Positions 11,227 through 23,175 of a DNA stretch of 64,000 nt are shown here, piece after piece (position 1 is the first letter of the stretch; every line of letters begins with the position of its first letter). Under the pieces are notes generated by a model, which made no database searches, had not been told where the DNA came from, and saw only the letters and a list, made by a program, of their open reading frames with translations. The position numbers and the translations under genes were made by a program. Source of the stretch: Annona cherimola (lineage: Eukaryota > Streptophyta > Magnoliopsida > Magnoliales > Annonaceae); assembly GCA_030490835.1 (NCBI GenBank), contig CM059973.1, forward strand, positions 47,496,008 through 47,560,007. Reading direction: 5' to 3'.

Positions 11227-12230
11227 TCCTTAGAATGGGAGCAGGATCAAGAGGGTGGTTGCCTTACTAGCATATCATCCAATCATGAAGGAAAACTATG
11301 CGTTTCATATGCATTATTTTAGGAACTTTCCAAGATTGGGACACAAAAATGTTTGAATGGAAAAATGCTTTGCTTGAAAATGGAAAATACTTGCTTATTG
11401 AGTATTAGTACTCATGTTTTCTTTTGCCAAACCCTAGACAGGTACAAGGAGGATTAAGGAGTAGAGAACAAGTCTAAATGAAGAAAAGCTATGTTCTTGT
11501 ATTCCTCTGTATGCATTAAGATGAATGCTATATTTATGAACATGATTTTATAGGGTGATGATGTCCTTTGATGTAGATAAATCAAGTATGATGTTATGAA
11601 TGCCATTTGAAATGGATTACAAGTGATAGATACTTGTAAAATTGGAAATTGATTGAATGCAAAAAAAATCTAGCCGTATGACCAGGGCGACAATCCTGAC
11701 TCACGTTTACCAATCGATAATGGTCCTGGAGTTAGGATCCGATGTCTCGGGTTGGGGGTGCCACAAAGGATATGGTGAAATACAAGTAGTGATCGGTTGG
11801 AGTGAGACTCACTGTCTGCTTGTAAGTTTGTCGTAAAAGGGCTCCTTAGCGCTAGAATTTAGAAGACAGCTGAGGCTCTAGTTATATTTCTGCTGTAATA
11901 ATAGAACTCAAGACACAAAGGAGTATATACTTGTGAAACCCCAACCTAAGTAGGGTCCAATGTATGCATTGGACATATACAAGTGATTTATATGTAAATT
12001 AAATGGAATTTTTGGATGATTTTAGAATTTTATAATATTTTGAATTAAGGTTTCTATTGAAAACGGTGATTAAAAATTTAATCGCCGGAGCCCAAAGTGC
12101 GTCGGTATGACCCGAGGGGCTTAATGAGGATTTAATGGTGACAAGGTGTCATGAATAATTGTGTTAATTACCATGATTTAATTTATGGAGATTAAAGTGT
12201 AATTATGGAATTAAGGTGAAAAATTATGGA

Positions 12231-12446
12231 AAATTCATAACTTGACGCCTACAAGGCGGATTTCGATGAAATTTGAAAGGTAAGCTCACGACGGTGGGCA
12301 CAAACTTATGAATCTATTGGATTAAGGGAATAATGATGGGATTAGAGTGATAATTAATTATTTTTATTCCCAAATCCAAAAGATAAATTCAAGTGGTCAT
12401 AACTTGACGTAGAAACGTCAGTTTGAGATGAAATTTGAAACGATGG
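12231..12446. repeat. Two copies of a conserved hairpin module in the LTR
   Basis: Both copies read CATAACTTG, then a short hairpin, then a purine-rich GATGAAATTTGAAA. The hairpin differs: CGCC-TACA-AGGCG at 12245-12258, and GACGT-AGAA-ACGTC at 12406-12419. Equivalent pairs occur in the other LTRs of this family. Confidence 0.75.
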
Positions 12447-12731
12447 AATAAAATTATGAAATCTATGAGATGAATGGAATGGATTAAGATAATTATGATG
12501 GGAAGTTGGTTTCTTTGAGAGCAAGTAACAAGTTGCTTAAGGGCTAAGTAAAGAAGGGCAATTGTAGACAAGTGGACGGTCAAGATGTGAGCTGATTTTT
12601 GGATTTTCAAAAATGGTGAAAAAGTATTTTACTTGGCTGTAAATGTGCAACCACATATGATAGATAAGGGAGCATTTAAGGAGTGTGGAATTGCAGCACC
12701 AAGTGGGCCCCACAGCTGGAAATTCCAACTC

Positions 12732-12739
12732 TATAAAAG
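12732..12739 (+). promoter_or_regulatory. TATA-like box of the LTR at 11932
   Basis: TATAAAAG sits about 800 bp into the LTR, in CTCTATAAAAGGGAATACACG-like context. The homologous position in the LTR at 26981 is also AT-rich. It is the likely core promoter of the element RNA. Confidence 0.55.
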
Positions 12740-14953
12740 GGAATACACGTTCACGTAGAAGGGACTTTGGAAATTATTCTAAGTGCTGAAATCCCATCTC
12801 CCCAAGGAAACAGCTCATGTCCCAGCCCTAGGCCACAAGGAGGAAGAAAAGAGAAGGAAAAGAAAGGGGAAAAGGAGGGATTACCCATTTCATCAAGTAA
12901 ATATATGATTATCTTGATTTTATACCTCAAATCTGGAAATTATATGATGTTATAAACTAAAATATGGAAAGAATAGTAAATGAATGAATTTTAGTATAAT
13001 ATTGTTTGGGAAGAATCATGATCGGTTGATTAAGGAATGATCCAATTTTCAGATTAAAAGGATAAGTACTTTGCAAATTAAAAATCCGAGAAGATTAACC
13101 CAAACAGGGTAAAATGGGTGACAGGATCAACTGTAGAAAATGATTTTTAATAATTTTTCTACAAGGATTTTTGGGATGAAAATTTTACATGACATATAAG
13201 TATACCCCATAATTAACGTCATTCAGGCTGTCTGAAAATGGATTCTGCTGTCCAACAAGGTAAAAATGCCAAAATAAATATAGATACTTAATGTTTTATG
13301 CTGAAAATATTTATTTTGGTTAAATCATGTAGTTATTAATGTATGATAGAAATTTCAAATCAAAACTACTTGATTTAATATTAATTCAAGATTTTGAGAT
13401 TTCAGTACGCCTGATTTCAGCATATGTGGTTAGTTTGAGAAAAAAATTAAAAAGAAATATGAAACCTCTGTAGAAATTACCCAAATTGATATATGTGTTA
13501 ATAACATAAATTTGGATTAGGAAAAGTAGGATTATTTGCTGAAAATTCGGATTTATAAATCTGCTTAGAGTTATGTGTCAAAAGACACGTTAAACGTGTA
13601 AAAGATGGATTCCAAAGTTGCTGTTTTGGAAACCTATGATTAGTGGATTTAAATTCCATAAAAATACCCTAAGTAAATTGATAATTAAGGATAATTATCA
13701 TGCTGAAATGTGGATTAAATTTCTGACTTGGGAAATTTTATGAAATGCTCATATATGTGTTGTTAAATGGCTATATGTGAAAGGATAGACATGCTTGAGT
13801 GGTAAATAACCTAAGCAAATTGATTTTGTGAAAAAATACATGAAAATATGATAAATTTTGTGAATATATTGCTGATTAGAATTGCATGATGTTAATCTCA
13901 AATTTTTGGATTAATTAATGAGGCTTAAGGCAACAACGGGTGCTTCAAATGAGCAACGATGTGTGAATTTTGGAAAAGGAGTGAAAAATGGCTTAAGAGG
14001 GTTCCCCGTGCTAGCGTACCATCACGTGAAGGATAACGTCATCAATGGAAATGATGAATTTTCACATCCAATGTTTATGAAATGTTTACGAATGGTTTTC
14101 CATGAATGGTTTTCATGAAATGTTTATGCAAGTTTTATGAAAAAGTTTCTGCTCCGCAGGTAGTTGATCACTTGCTAAGTGTCTCTACTGAATGGAGGGA
14201 AATATTTTTAAAGAATGTTGTTTTCAAAATGAATTGCATGAAAATCCTAAGCTTGATTATTGAGTTGAATTTCAACTCACGTTTTGTTTTCCAAACCCAT
14301 AGACAGGGGAAAGGAAGGAGGCAAGGAGCACAGGTGGAGATTCAAGGATGAACGAATTCCATGAGTACCTGTATATGAACTTATGAATGTTAACAATTAA
14401 ATTTTTATTCAATGTTGTAGAAGGATTATGTTATGTTTTATGCCTATGGATTGGCAAAAAAAATTTATTGGTAAATGCTAAGGTATGAAATATCATGATA
14501 TGGTTAAGTATGAAGATTATGAGATGACATGTGTAACTCTCAAATGATATAATGGCCTAAAATGGCATTTGATGGAAACAGAATGTATAAATGATATAAA
14601 ATCCTAAGGAGTTAGGATTAAGTGGATAAATATCCATTAAAACCCGCCGTGTGACAGAGCAATAATCCTGATCACGTTTACTAGTCGAACGATCTTGAGG
14701 TAAGGTTGTGACGCTCAGGCTGGGGCGCCACAATACTTGAAAGAGTGGAGTAGGAAAGTTACCCAAACCACTATAATTCTATATGTTCTTTGTATCGATA
14801 CATTTACTTCGTTCTTGGCTCTTCTATTAGCCCTTTATTTTTCATTCAAAGAGATTGATTCAATCAGAGGTTAATTTTAACTTTCCAAAGAATTTTTAAT
14901 AACCCAATTAATTTCTCCACCTCTTGGGTTAAGTCAATAACTCGAGATCAAAA

Positions 14954-15720
14954 CGTATCTGCTTTGCAACCATTGCTATGTTGAAGTCTTGGAGGTCCCT
15001 AAATCCAAGCCTTCCCTCTTCCTTAGAGTTCCACAACTTTTTTCCAATCAATCCAACTGATCTTCCTTTTTCTCTCTTTCCCCCACCAACATCTGTTAGC
15101 TATAGAATTGAGTTATTTACATATTCTTCTACAAAGAATGAAAACATCCATGGCATAACTTGACATTGCGCGAACAACTACTTTAATGAGAACTTCCTTT
15201 CCTCCAGTTGATATCAATTTTTTCTACTAACCTTGAACCTTCTTCCATCACTTTTCCTTCAAATTCTGAAATAATCTGGTTCTATTTCTACCTGTCCATA
15301 TAGGTAACCACAATTAGATAGTAAACAACTATCCACTAGAACACATTTTATTTTCCATCATAGCCCGGGTCTCAATTGTTGAGTTATTACTGAAAAAGAT
15401 TGAAATTTTACCCATATTAACTTTTTGTCTTGAAGCTTTCTTATACAGCCATAAGACACTTTTCAGGCTATCCATTTCATCTGTATTTGCACTGAGAAAC
15501 AGTAAAATATCATATGCAAAAAATAAAAGCATCAAAATAGGTCAATTTATGCTCATTCTAATCCCATGCAACTAATACCATCATGGAGTTGCCTTAATAA
15601 GAGATGATAGGCCTTCCACGCATAGTAAAAATAAATTTATCGAAAGGGAGGTTACCTTGTCTTAAGCCCCTGCATGGCCTAATCAGATTATTCTCATGTC
15701 TATTTTATCACTTTAGGATA
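14954..15720 (-). pseudogene. LINE (L1-type) reverse transcriptase fragment
   Basis: On the minus strand the order is GLRQG near 15660, FAYDILLF near 15510-15535 (the YxDD box with one Asp changed to Tyr), then KASRQKVNMGKISIFFS near 15400-15440, and LWNSKEEGRLGFRDL with FNIAMVAKQ near 14960-15045. This is the usual order of plant L1-like reverse transcriptases, whose RT is followed by the GLGFRDL segment. Several stops and frameshifts break it. Its 3' end stops at the Copia LTR terminus. Confidence 0.85.
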
Positions 15721-16545
15721 TATACTTTAAAATTTTCACCTTGTATTTCCTGCACATGAAAAAATAGCAAATTTTTTATTTTTTAAATTTATAAAAAATA
15801 TATGTAAGAATTTAAAATCGGTAAATCTTGATATTTAAAATCAGTAAATCTTGATATATGAAATAAATATACTTAGTTCTACATAAAAATAAAAGTAAAA
15901 TAAAAATATTTAAAATATGAATGCCCCATGTTGTTACTTAGCTTAGTGACGGCTAGTCAGCTAGATGTACAATGTCATCATCCTTTCACCTTACTAAAAT
16001 TGGAGACCCATCTTTATGCTAACAAAATTTTTAACTGGAATGAAAATATCATTTTTTTATATACTAACTTACAAGATTAGTGTAAACATTTAATATATAA
16101 TTTTTGGAAGTACAAATAAATATTTATGGATAAACATAATAAATTTTTTAAAATTGGAGAAATTTTTTGAAAAATAAAGAATGCATTGAGTGGCTGTGCA
16201 CCGAGGTATTCAATTGATGCACAATAGGCTATTTTCGGTAATAGCCATGGCTGGTTTTTTTATTTTCTTGTTTAAATATGTTTCTACAATGGTTTGACAG
16301 CTTAACTATCCAATAATCTTTTTTAACTTTACCTTTATAATTCAATTATTAGTTCTTCTAACTACTATATTTTTTCTTAATTTATTCTTATCATTTCAAA
16401 TCATTTGCATAATTTTAAAATATTTATTTTTCCACTTTTCATGCCTTCTTTTTATCCCATCAAAATTCATATGATCAGAATTACCAAATAAAAAGGAAAA
16501 TGAGTGGTCGATTCTACCATTGAAGACCAGAATAATCAGCTCTAG
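15721..16545. other. AT-rich DNA without recognisable feature
   Basis: Very AT-rich. A direct repeat of AAATCTTGATAT-like text near 15820-15860 is the only local structure I noticed. No coding domain, terminus or RNA gene was recognised. Confidence 0.5.
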
Positions 16546-17800
16546 GCTGATACCAAATTTATCCCAGACTATTCGAACTTTTCGAACTTTATCCTAATAA
16601 AAATTGAATTTGTCTTTCGAGTTCTTTATTACAAACTTCTGTGTGATTGAGAGAGTTTTCTAGCGTATACACAACTCTAAGCGCAAAATAATCATTTCTA
16701 TATTCAATTGTAATCTGATTAATATGAGTTCTAAGAGTATCTCTTTCTCTTTTAGCTAATATCAGATCTTGTCATAAGTTTCTTATAGGAGGATCCATGC
16801 TAATAAATAAGAAATTTGTTCTTCTATTTGATTAATTGAAAATTGAACTAGATATAATCCGTGGATGACTTCCCCATATTGAATAAAATCTTGGATGTTA
16901 TTTATTTGTTTAGATTGTTTAAGAATATAATTTAACAGAGTTCTTTCTCATTTTAAATCTTCTAACCTTTTACTTAGGTATCTTAACTGAAATGGTAAAC
17001 GCATAATTAGTCTTCTTCCGAAATATATCCCCACTTAATTCTACACAGAATGTAGTCTCATGATTAATGATGTGTGAATACGATTTGGATGTTCTTCTAA
17101 TTGAGTTCTTATTTTAAACAGGATAGCATCATAGTTGATCCAATAATCAACATGTCATAATAATAACTGAAATATGTTAAATTCTAACCACTCATCATAT
17201 GAAAAGGGATTATAAACATTAAAAGAGTAAGTAAAACTTACATGGAAATAGAAATCAAGCTTACAAGGGATAGTGAAAGCTTTTGAGAACACTTACACAT
17301 TAGACACACTTAAGAGGCTCGAAGACTCTTCGATGCCATTAGAAGACTTAGCACACTTAGTTATAGGGGACGGATTTTACAAGGTTTGGAGTCCGTAGGG
17401 GGCTTGAAACGAGTATAAATCTACCATCTTCTCATCTGGGTAACGTGTCCTGGATATGGAGGGAGTTGAGTTGCCTAGTGAGAAAACTTTCTTAAAGATG
17501 TTTGCTTTAGCATCTTGGAATAGTGAAAGTTATCCTTTGGAATCCCAAAATAGAATAATGATAATGTCCTGATAAGATCTTTTATCCTTTGGAATCTTGG
17601 AATAGTAGAATAGTAGTGGCTTTATCAGTCTCAATCCATTAATTGGATAAAGACTGGGACGAGACATCCATCTTATCAGAGTCTGCTTGGCTGAAAAATA
17701 ATAACTCAAAGGCTTTTACCTATTGATCCTTATTTGATAAGTCTAGAAATCTACTTTAACAATAGACATAGCTATCTTGAGAGCTTCCTTTGTTGTATCT
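16546..17800 (-). other. Probable viral intergenic region and end of the relic
   Basis: No domain could be read. A minus-strand TGGTATCAG at 16555-16547 is the start of a Met-tRNA primer site, but the next bases do not continue the match until GAGC a few bases on, so it is at best a decayed site. A position after the polyprotein would suit a caulimovirid intergenic region. Confidence 0.3.
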
Positions 17801-18600
17801 AACTTGGCCGGCATTTGTGAAGAAAATTTGAATTTTCTTTTTGCTGTTTTTCATACTTCCTTTGCCAATGGCATCTGTCTAAAATATCTTCATAGGAGAA
17901 TTTTCGCCACCACTTCATATAAGAAGAATAGGCCATATAGGGTTGAGTGGCAGGTTTAGTATAAAATGAGAAATCCTATCTAATAATCTAAGGAATATTT
18001 TCTTCTGTTACTAATTTTAATAGGGTGAATATATTATCTGATAAAATTTTTGGAGAGAAAACTCTCAATAAATCTTCTGGTATAATATCAGGATTGAAAC
18101 CCCATCAATCTTAAAAATTTTCAAGGAACCAATTTGGAATTAGTTGATTTAGATTTTCTAAAATAAATCTAACCCACCAGGAGTGAGAAAAGAAATAATT
18201 TTGCCTAAAAAATATTTTTTGCCAAGCTTTTTGATAGTCCCAATAATTATATTTCATAATGGTTGGTCAAAATTTTGATTTTTTAGTTATGGTCACTGGT
18301 CCAAGGAAAGAAAATAAGATATCAGGATTATGAGAGAACCATTATTCTAGGGGAATAGCTCTCTTAATATGTAATTTTGAGTATAAAATCCAATCATCTT
18401 TGGGTGGTTTGGTAATATGTTCTATGGAAATGGAATAAGTCTATAAAAGGATTCTTTCATCAAAGTTAATATCTTTTCCAAGGGCATGAGAAATAAACTA
18501 TTCATCTCGCAGGAAATATTTTGTGTATAATAAAGTAGTTATGTCTTGAATAGTCTTTTCTAATTTTTTTTAGATGAAATTTGATAGTGGAGTTCTTTCG
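17800..18600 (-). pseudogene. Caulimovirid polyprotein C-terminal tail (broken)
   Basis: Beyond the RNase H the minus-strand frames keep an aromatic, Trp-rich stretch (for example YWDYQKAWQKIFF near 18190-18230, and SHSWWVRF just after it). It has interspersed stops. Such a tail after RNase H occurs in several plant pararetroviruses. The function is not known to me. Confidence 0.5.
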
Positions 18601-19330
18601 ATTTAATAATCTCAATATCTTGTTTTTCTAGATTAAGAATAAATTTATCTGCATAGAATAAAAAGTTATAATTTTGTGGTATAGCTGACAATGACAAGGA
18701 AGCATTATCTTTGGGGTCCTTTAGAGCAGCAATCGACTATCAAAGCTGAAGGCTTTCCCTGTAGAAATTCTCTAGACAAATAGTCAGGTAGTGCTTGTCT
18801 TTTCCTTTGATATATTCTATTTGAAAATCAAAGGGAGATAATATAGCTTTCCAACAAGCAAATATCTATTTTGAGACAAAAATTTTAACGTCCTTTTGAA
18901 TAATATCTTTAGCTACTTGGCAGTCTATTCGTCATAGAAATTCTTTGCTCAATAAATCTCCCTGAAATTTATCAATGCAAAGCACAATAGATAACATTTC
19001 TTTTTTAATAGTTTGATAATTTTTGCCTCATTTTGTTCCATAATCCAGAAGTATATCAGACCAAATATTCTTTATTTTAGTTTCTTTGTTTTAATATACC
19101 TCCATATCCTATATCCGATACATCTGTTTCAACAATTTTGAATAATTCAGGATTGACAAAGTGTAAACATGGAAGATATTTAACTTTATTTTTAATATTT
19201 TGTACAGCCTTAGTGTTCTCATTTGTCCAAGGAGGTGGATTTTTCTTTAATATTTGTAATAATATTTTTCTGTCTTGGTCTACCTTTTCATAAAATTCAG
19301 CAACATAATTTAAACATCCTAGGAATCTTT
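18600..19330 (-). pseudogene. Caulimovirid RNase H region (broken)
   Basis: This segment follows the reverse transcriptase directly. The minus-strand frames show KKEMLSIVLCIDKFQGDL near 18950-19010, which corresponds to the second catalytic Glu region of RNase H, followed by a Cys-Gln-Val-Ala-Lys run. The domain would degrade pregenomic RNA during reverse transcription. Multiple stops make it inactive. Confidence 0.65.
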
Positions 19331-19990
19331 GTAATTATTTTTTGTTTTATTTCATCAGAAATTTTTTTAACAAAAATTATAGTTCTATTTATGGGTTGAA
19401 TAGTATTGTTTTTATATTAAATCTTGGAAAAGATATTTCTGTTTGAAATAATTTCATTTTTCTTTCAAAAAAAACTAATCTATTATGATAAATTACATTT
19501 CTAAAAGTTTTTAGATGTTTCCAATGTTGATGAATAGAATCCAAATATAACAGAATATCATCAATATAAACTATAATGAACTCGAGATAAGGGTTGAATA
19601 TGTCATTCATTATGTTTTGAAATTCAGATGGAGCATTTTTTATTCCAAAAGGCATAACATTCAATTCATAATGTCCGAAAGGTACAGTAAAAGTTGTTTT
19701 ATACTTGCCTTCTTCTGTTATCTGTATTTGCCATATCCAGATTTTAAATCGAATTGTAAAAATATTTTTTCTTTTATGATTCTTTGTAATAGATTCTTTT
19801 TTATTTGGGAGAGGATATCTTATCCATTTTAGAACTTTGTTTAATGGTTTATAATTTATTACTAATCGTAGAGCTCCTCTTTCTATTTTTGCAGCATTGT
19901 TAACATAAAAGGCAGGACAACTCTAAGGAGATTTACTTTGTCGTATCAAATTTTTGTCTAATAAAGTCTAGATTTCTTGTTTATAATATT
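19331..19990 (-). pseudogene. Caulimovirid reverse transcriptase (broken)
   Basis: The longest open stretch (19664-19389) holds MPFGIKNAPSEFQ and the catalytic box YIDDILLY, the standard RT palm motifs. Upstream frames to 19990 keep the finger region, including the LVINYKPLN block near 19850 and a VPFG block near 19680. One stop and at least one frameshift separate the parts. The palm motif is of the Ty3/caulimovirid kind (FG-NAP-FQ with YIDD) and not Copia-like. Confidence 0.88.
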
Positions 19991-20180
19991 TTAATAATTT
20001 TAAATTCATTTGGATAGGTCTAGCTTTGGTAGGAATATTGTTTTCATTAAATTCATTTATATAGGGTAATTTGACAATATGTTTCTTTCTTTTCCAAAAA
20101 GCATTAGGTAGCTTAGAACATATTTCTGTGGCTAATTTTTTACGAAAAATTTCAATTGGACCTTTCAGAGATCCTTGTAT

Positions 20181-20756
20181 CTACTGTCGAATATGCTTAA
20201 TATCATTCTGTTCTTTTAGATAGCATAAAAAATTCTTTTTATAAAGTAGAGTTTCTTTTAATTCTACTAATAGTGACATTTCTGGAGGTTTTATGAATGA
20301 AAATACAATATCTCTATTTTGAACCGTGGTATGTAATCTTTCATCTGTTATAGTAAAGAGTTTAATCATTTGTAAAAATGGTGTCCCTAATATAATTTTT
20401 TGTTGCATATTTTTAATTAATATGAATGGGATTTGAAAACATATATTTTTGTTACAAATATGAGCTTTTGATAATTTATATTTAACACTCATGTCTGTAC
20501 CATTGACTGTGGCAATAGATAAGTTTGTTGCTTCAAAATATTTCAAGAGTATTATTCCTTATTTTATACAATTTAAATCTGCTCCGGAGTCTATTAAGAT
20601 GATTAATTCTATGGAAAAATCTTTAGAATAATCTATGATTTTTAAGGTTATTTTCGAATACCATTTTTGAGATATAAGTTTTTGAGTCTGTTGATATAAG
20701 TTATGAAGTGAAGATTCTGGGTGGTCTAAATCTTTTTCTTTTATGATTTCATTCAA
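20181..20756 (-). pseudogene. Caulimovirid aspartic protease
   Basis: Two open stretches in register (20756-20559 and 20546-20181) are separated by a stop. The first ends in ILIDSGADLNCIK, containing the catalytic DSG. The second has the hydrophobic ILGTPFLQ segment typical of the second half of a retropepsin fold. It lies between coat protein and RT, as expected of a caulimovirid polyprotein. Confidence 0.85.
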
Positions 20757-20807
20757 ATGTTGTTCAAAATCTTCTTGTGTTTGTTCTTCATGTATTTAAT
20801 TTTCACT

Positions 20808-21107
20808 TTAGTTTTGTAATTCTAAAATTTGAATTCTATTTTGGAGCTTAGATATTTTTACTTTCATTTTCTTTATCTCTTGATATAATTTAGGAATGGT
20901 TGGAGGCTTGGGTACCTTTTTTAAATATTTTTCTTGGTGTTTTATAATATTAAACAATGATGCAGAGTCTTTCATAGACAATACTTCCTCTTGTGGGGAT
21001 TTTTGCTTAGAAATATTTAAAATTTTATTAAGGAGATGAGCCCTTTGATTTGGGTCTTGAACTTGATTTATTAAATCTAATAAGGTTTTATCAGTAGAGT
21101 TTAGCAT
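20808..21107 (-). pseudogene. Coat-protein/protease linker with coiled-coil character
   Basis: A 99-codon open stretch rich in Lys, Glu, Leu and Ile; its C-terminal third (IKKMKVKISKLQNRIQILE) has heptad spacing that suggests a short coiled coil. It lies between the zinc knuckle and the protease. I recognise no family beyond its place in the polyprotein. Confidence 0.5.
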
Positions 21108-21218
21108 ATTTATCGAATAATAATTTGAATCGGAGGAGGTTTGATATTTATTGGAGGAATAAGAACAATTGCATACGTTTTCAGATTTTGAGGAATCTTG
21201 ATTTTGAATATAGTTTAA

Positions 21219-22409
21219 TTACTCATTATCTGTGCTATCGGTTTCATCACTTGATGTAATGACTAATTCTTTTAGTTTTTTAGTGATAACTTCAAGACTT
21301 AGATCTTGTCTTGCTAATAATTCTTTTACTTGCCTTTTATAGCACTTAGAAGCATAATGCCCTGGTTTTCCACACTTATAACATTTGATGTCTTTTTTAG
21401 TTTTGGATGGTTTTGTTTTATGATATTTTTTTATAAGTCTTATGAGACGGTTTCTTGAATATGTAGGGTAATTATTATTTTGATAATTATTTCTTTTATA
21501 AGATTTAGATTTAGGAAATTTTGATTTTCTCATAAGTTTCTTTTGAAATGGTAATTTTTTTATACCATATTGAGAGCAAAATTAAGAGGAATCTTAATAT
21601 TTTAAAAAATGAGTTTCTTCTATTTTCTTCTGATGGCATAATTTTGTTCCTACTGATCTTAATTTTGAAAATAGGGTTCCCCACGTATAATTCTCATATA
21701 CTAATTTTTCTCCATTTTCTTATTTTATTAACATTTTTCTTTATTTTCTATAACTGAAAGTAATCCTTGTAAAATTTTTTCTTTATATCTTAGTTTAGAT
21801 CCATCATCTAATAATTGTATATCAGTTAAAAATACATCTTTATACCATTTAAAATTAGATATTTGTTTACATCTTAATTTTATTAATCTCTCCCTAATAA
21901 TTACTTGATACTCTTCTACTCTTCTTAAAAACTGATTATTGTGCTTATAAGAGTATTCACAGGTTCCTCATCATTTACTATAGTTGCTTATTCTTCAGAA
22001 GTTAATTGAATTTTCCATCATACTTTTAATTGACCCATGAATCCCCAATCTAAGGTGATAGGAGTCGTTGGGGCTGTAAACCTTCTTAGTTGTATTAATA
22101 ATTGGGTATATGTTATCATACTATTACACATATTCCATATTTGACATTCACTGATCCCATCTAAATTCCATTCATATAATGAGTTTTAATTAAATTCGTT
22201 TACTGTTGTTTTCTTTCCTCTTCAAATTGCTGATCTACGGGAGATGGTCTTAGATAATAATTCTTTGTATTTTTCATATACATTCTTTGTAATAATTTAA
22301 CAGGATCTTCTTTTGATATATTTGGATTTGTTTCAAAGAGTGTCTGTATATATTTCTTCTTTTTATGTTTTTGGTCTATTTCTTCAAGCTTTTTTCTTAA
22401 ATTGGTCAT
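21219..22409 (-). pseudogene. Caulimovirid coat protein with zinc knuckle (broken)
   Basis: The N-terminal part (22409-22200) is charged. The core near 22190-21960 keeps WNLDGISECQIWNM and a TPITLDWGFMGQLK block. The C-terminal part (21533-21219) has a basic region followed by CYKCGKPGHYASKC, a perfect C-X2-C-X4-H-X4-C knuckle, then an acidic tail. A basic stretch next to a CCHC knuckle is usual in caulimovirid capsid proteins, which bind the pregenomic RNA. Stops break the middle. Confidence 0.8.
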
Positions 22410-22483
22410 ATTTGGTGGAGAAGATAATGTAGGGGTCTCATTTATTTTGTCAGGTATTTCTTGTACAATATTTATGGCTTTTT

Positions 22484-23004
22484 TGAAAAATGATGAATTT
22501 AGTTTATACTTGATTGGTTTTGGTCCTTTAATAAACTCGGTTTCTATTACCTTTACTTTTTCTTTAGTTTTTTCTAATTGTTTTTCTATATTTATTAATT
22601 TATAATTTATAATTTTATTTTATTTTATTAATTGTGATAGATCTTTTAAATGTACTGGTAACTCTTTATAATTAGATTTTTATATAGTTCTTGGATTGTA
22701 AGACCATCAATTTCTATGTTTAGCCTGTTATATCTCCTTTCAGGGAAAAATGATAAATCCAGTTTATACTTGATTGGTTTTGGTCCTTTAATAAACTCGA
22801 TTTCTATTACCTTTTCTTTTCTTTTATTTTTCCTAATTATTTTTCTATATTTATTAGTTTATAATTTGAAAATTTATTTTGTTCTATTAATTGTGATAGA
22901 TCTTTTAAATGTATTGGTAACTCTTTATAACTAGATTTTTTATATGGTTTTTTGGATTATAAGACCATCAATTTCTCTGTTTAGCTTGTTATTTCTCCTT
23001 TCAG
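22484..23004. repeat. Tandem duplication of about 260 bp in the viral relic
   Basis: The run from AGTTTATACTTGATTGG is present at 22501 and again at 22761, and both units end CTCCTTTCAG (22743 and 23004). The units differ by scattered changes and a few indels. The duplication lies between the movement and coat regions. Confidence 0.88.
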
Positions 23005-23175
23005 GTTGGATATCTAATATAGGTGGAGTGGATGAAGGTGAGGGATTGGATGATTCAGAGGTTTCTAAAGTAGTCGTCTGCTATAACATATTTATAGAAA
23101 GTAATTCTTGGTTATCATACCATTTGAAAAATAGAATATTTTATTTTATATGTATACAATGTAGAACCCATTTTT

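Larger units (their letters stand above)
8023..11765 (+). mobile_element. Solo LTR, TGTG-CACA family, target duplication AAGGA
   Basis: The sequence starts TCTGAAACTCC, a decayed form of TGTGAAACCC, and ends GGTTGGGGGTGCCACA. It is flanked by AAGGA at 8018-8022 and 11766-11770 and interrupts the old Copia LTR exactly. Length is 3743 bp. No coding domain is present. A TATA-like TATATAAA lies at 9334-9341. It contains a 152-bp tandem repeat (10781-11226). The decayed start suggests it is one of the older insertions. Confidence 0.85.
11932..14732 (+). mobile_element. Solo LTR, TGTG-CACA family, target duplication ATACT
   Basis: It starts TGTGAAACCCCAACC and ends CTGGGGCGCCACA, 2801 bp, flanked by ATACT at 11927-11931 and 14733-14737. 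It interrupts the old Copia LTR; the flanks join into sequence seen uninterrupted at 53300-53345. It is close to the LTR at 26981 (shared blocks at 12080 and 27140). A TATA-like TATAAAAG is at 12732-12739. No open frame codes for a recognisable protein. Confidence 0.93.
7520..14953 (+). repeat. Old plus-strand Copia LTR, split by two later insertions
   Basis: Three pieces (about 7520-8022, 11766-11931 and 14733-14953) join into the same order as the intact Copia LTR at 51981-53525: the AAGTCG palindrome region, a TATA-like TATATAAAG near 7753, the AAGTGTCT..GTGTGATTGGAGTGAGACTC region, and the terminal CTCTTGGGTT...ACTCG. It is more diverged than the other copies, and its last bases are CAAAA where others have CAACA. 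The left terminus was not found. Confidence 0.8.
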
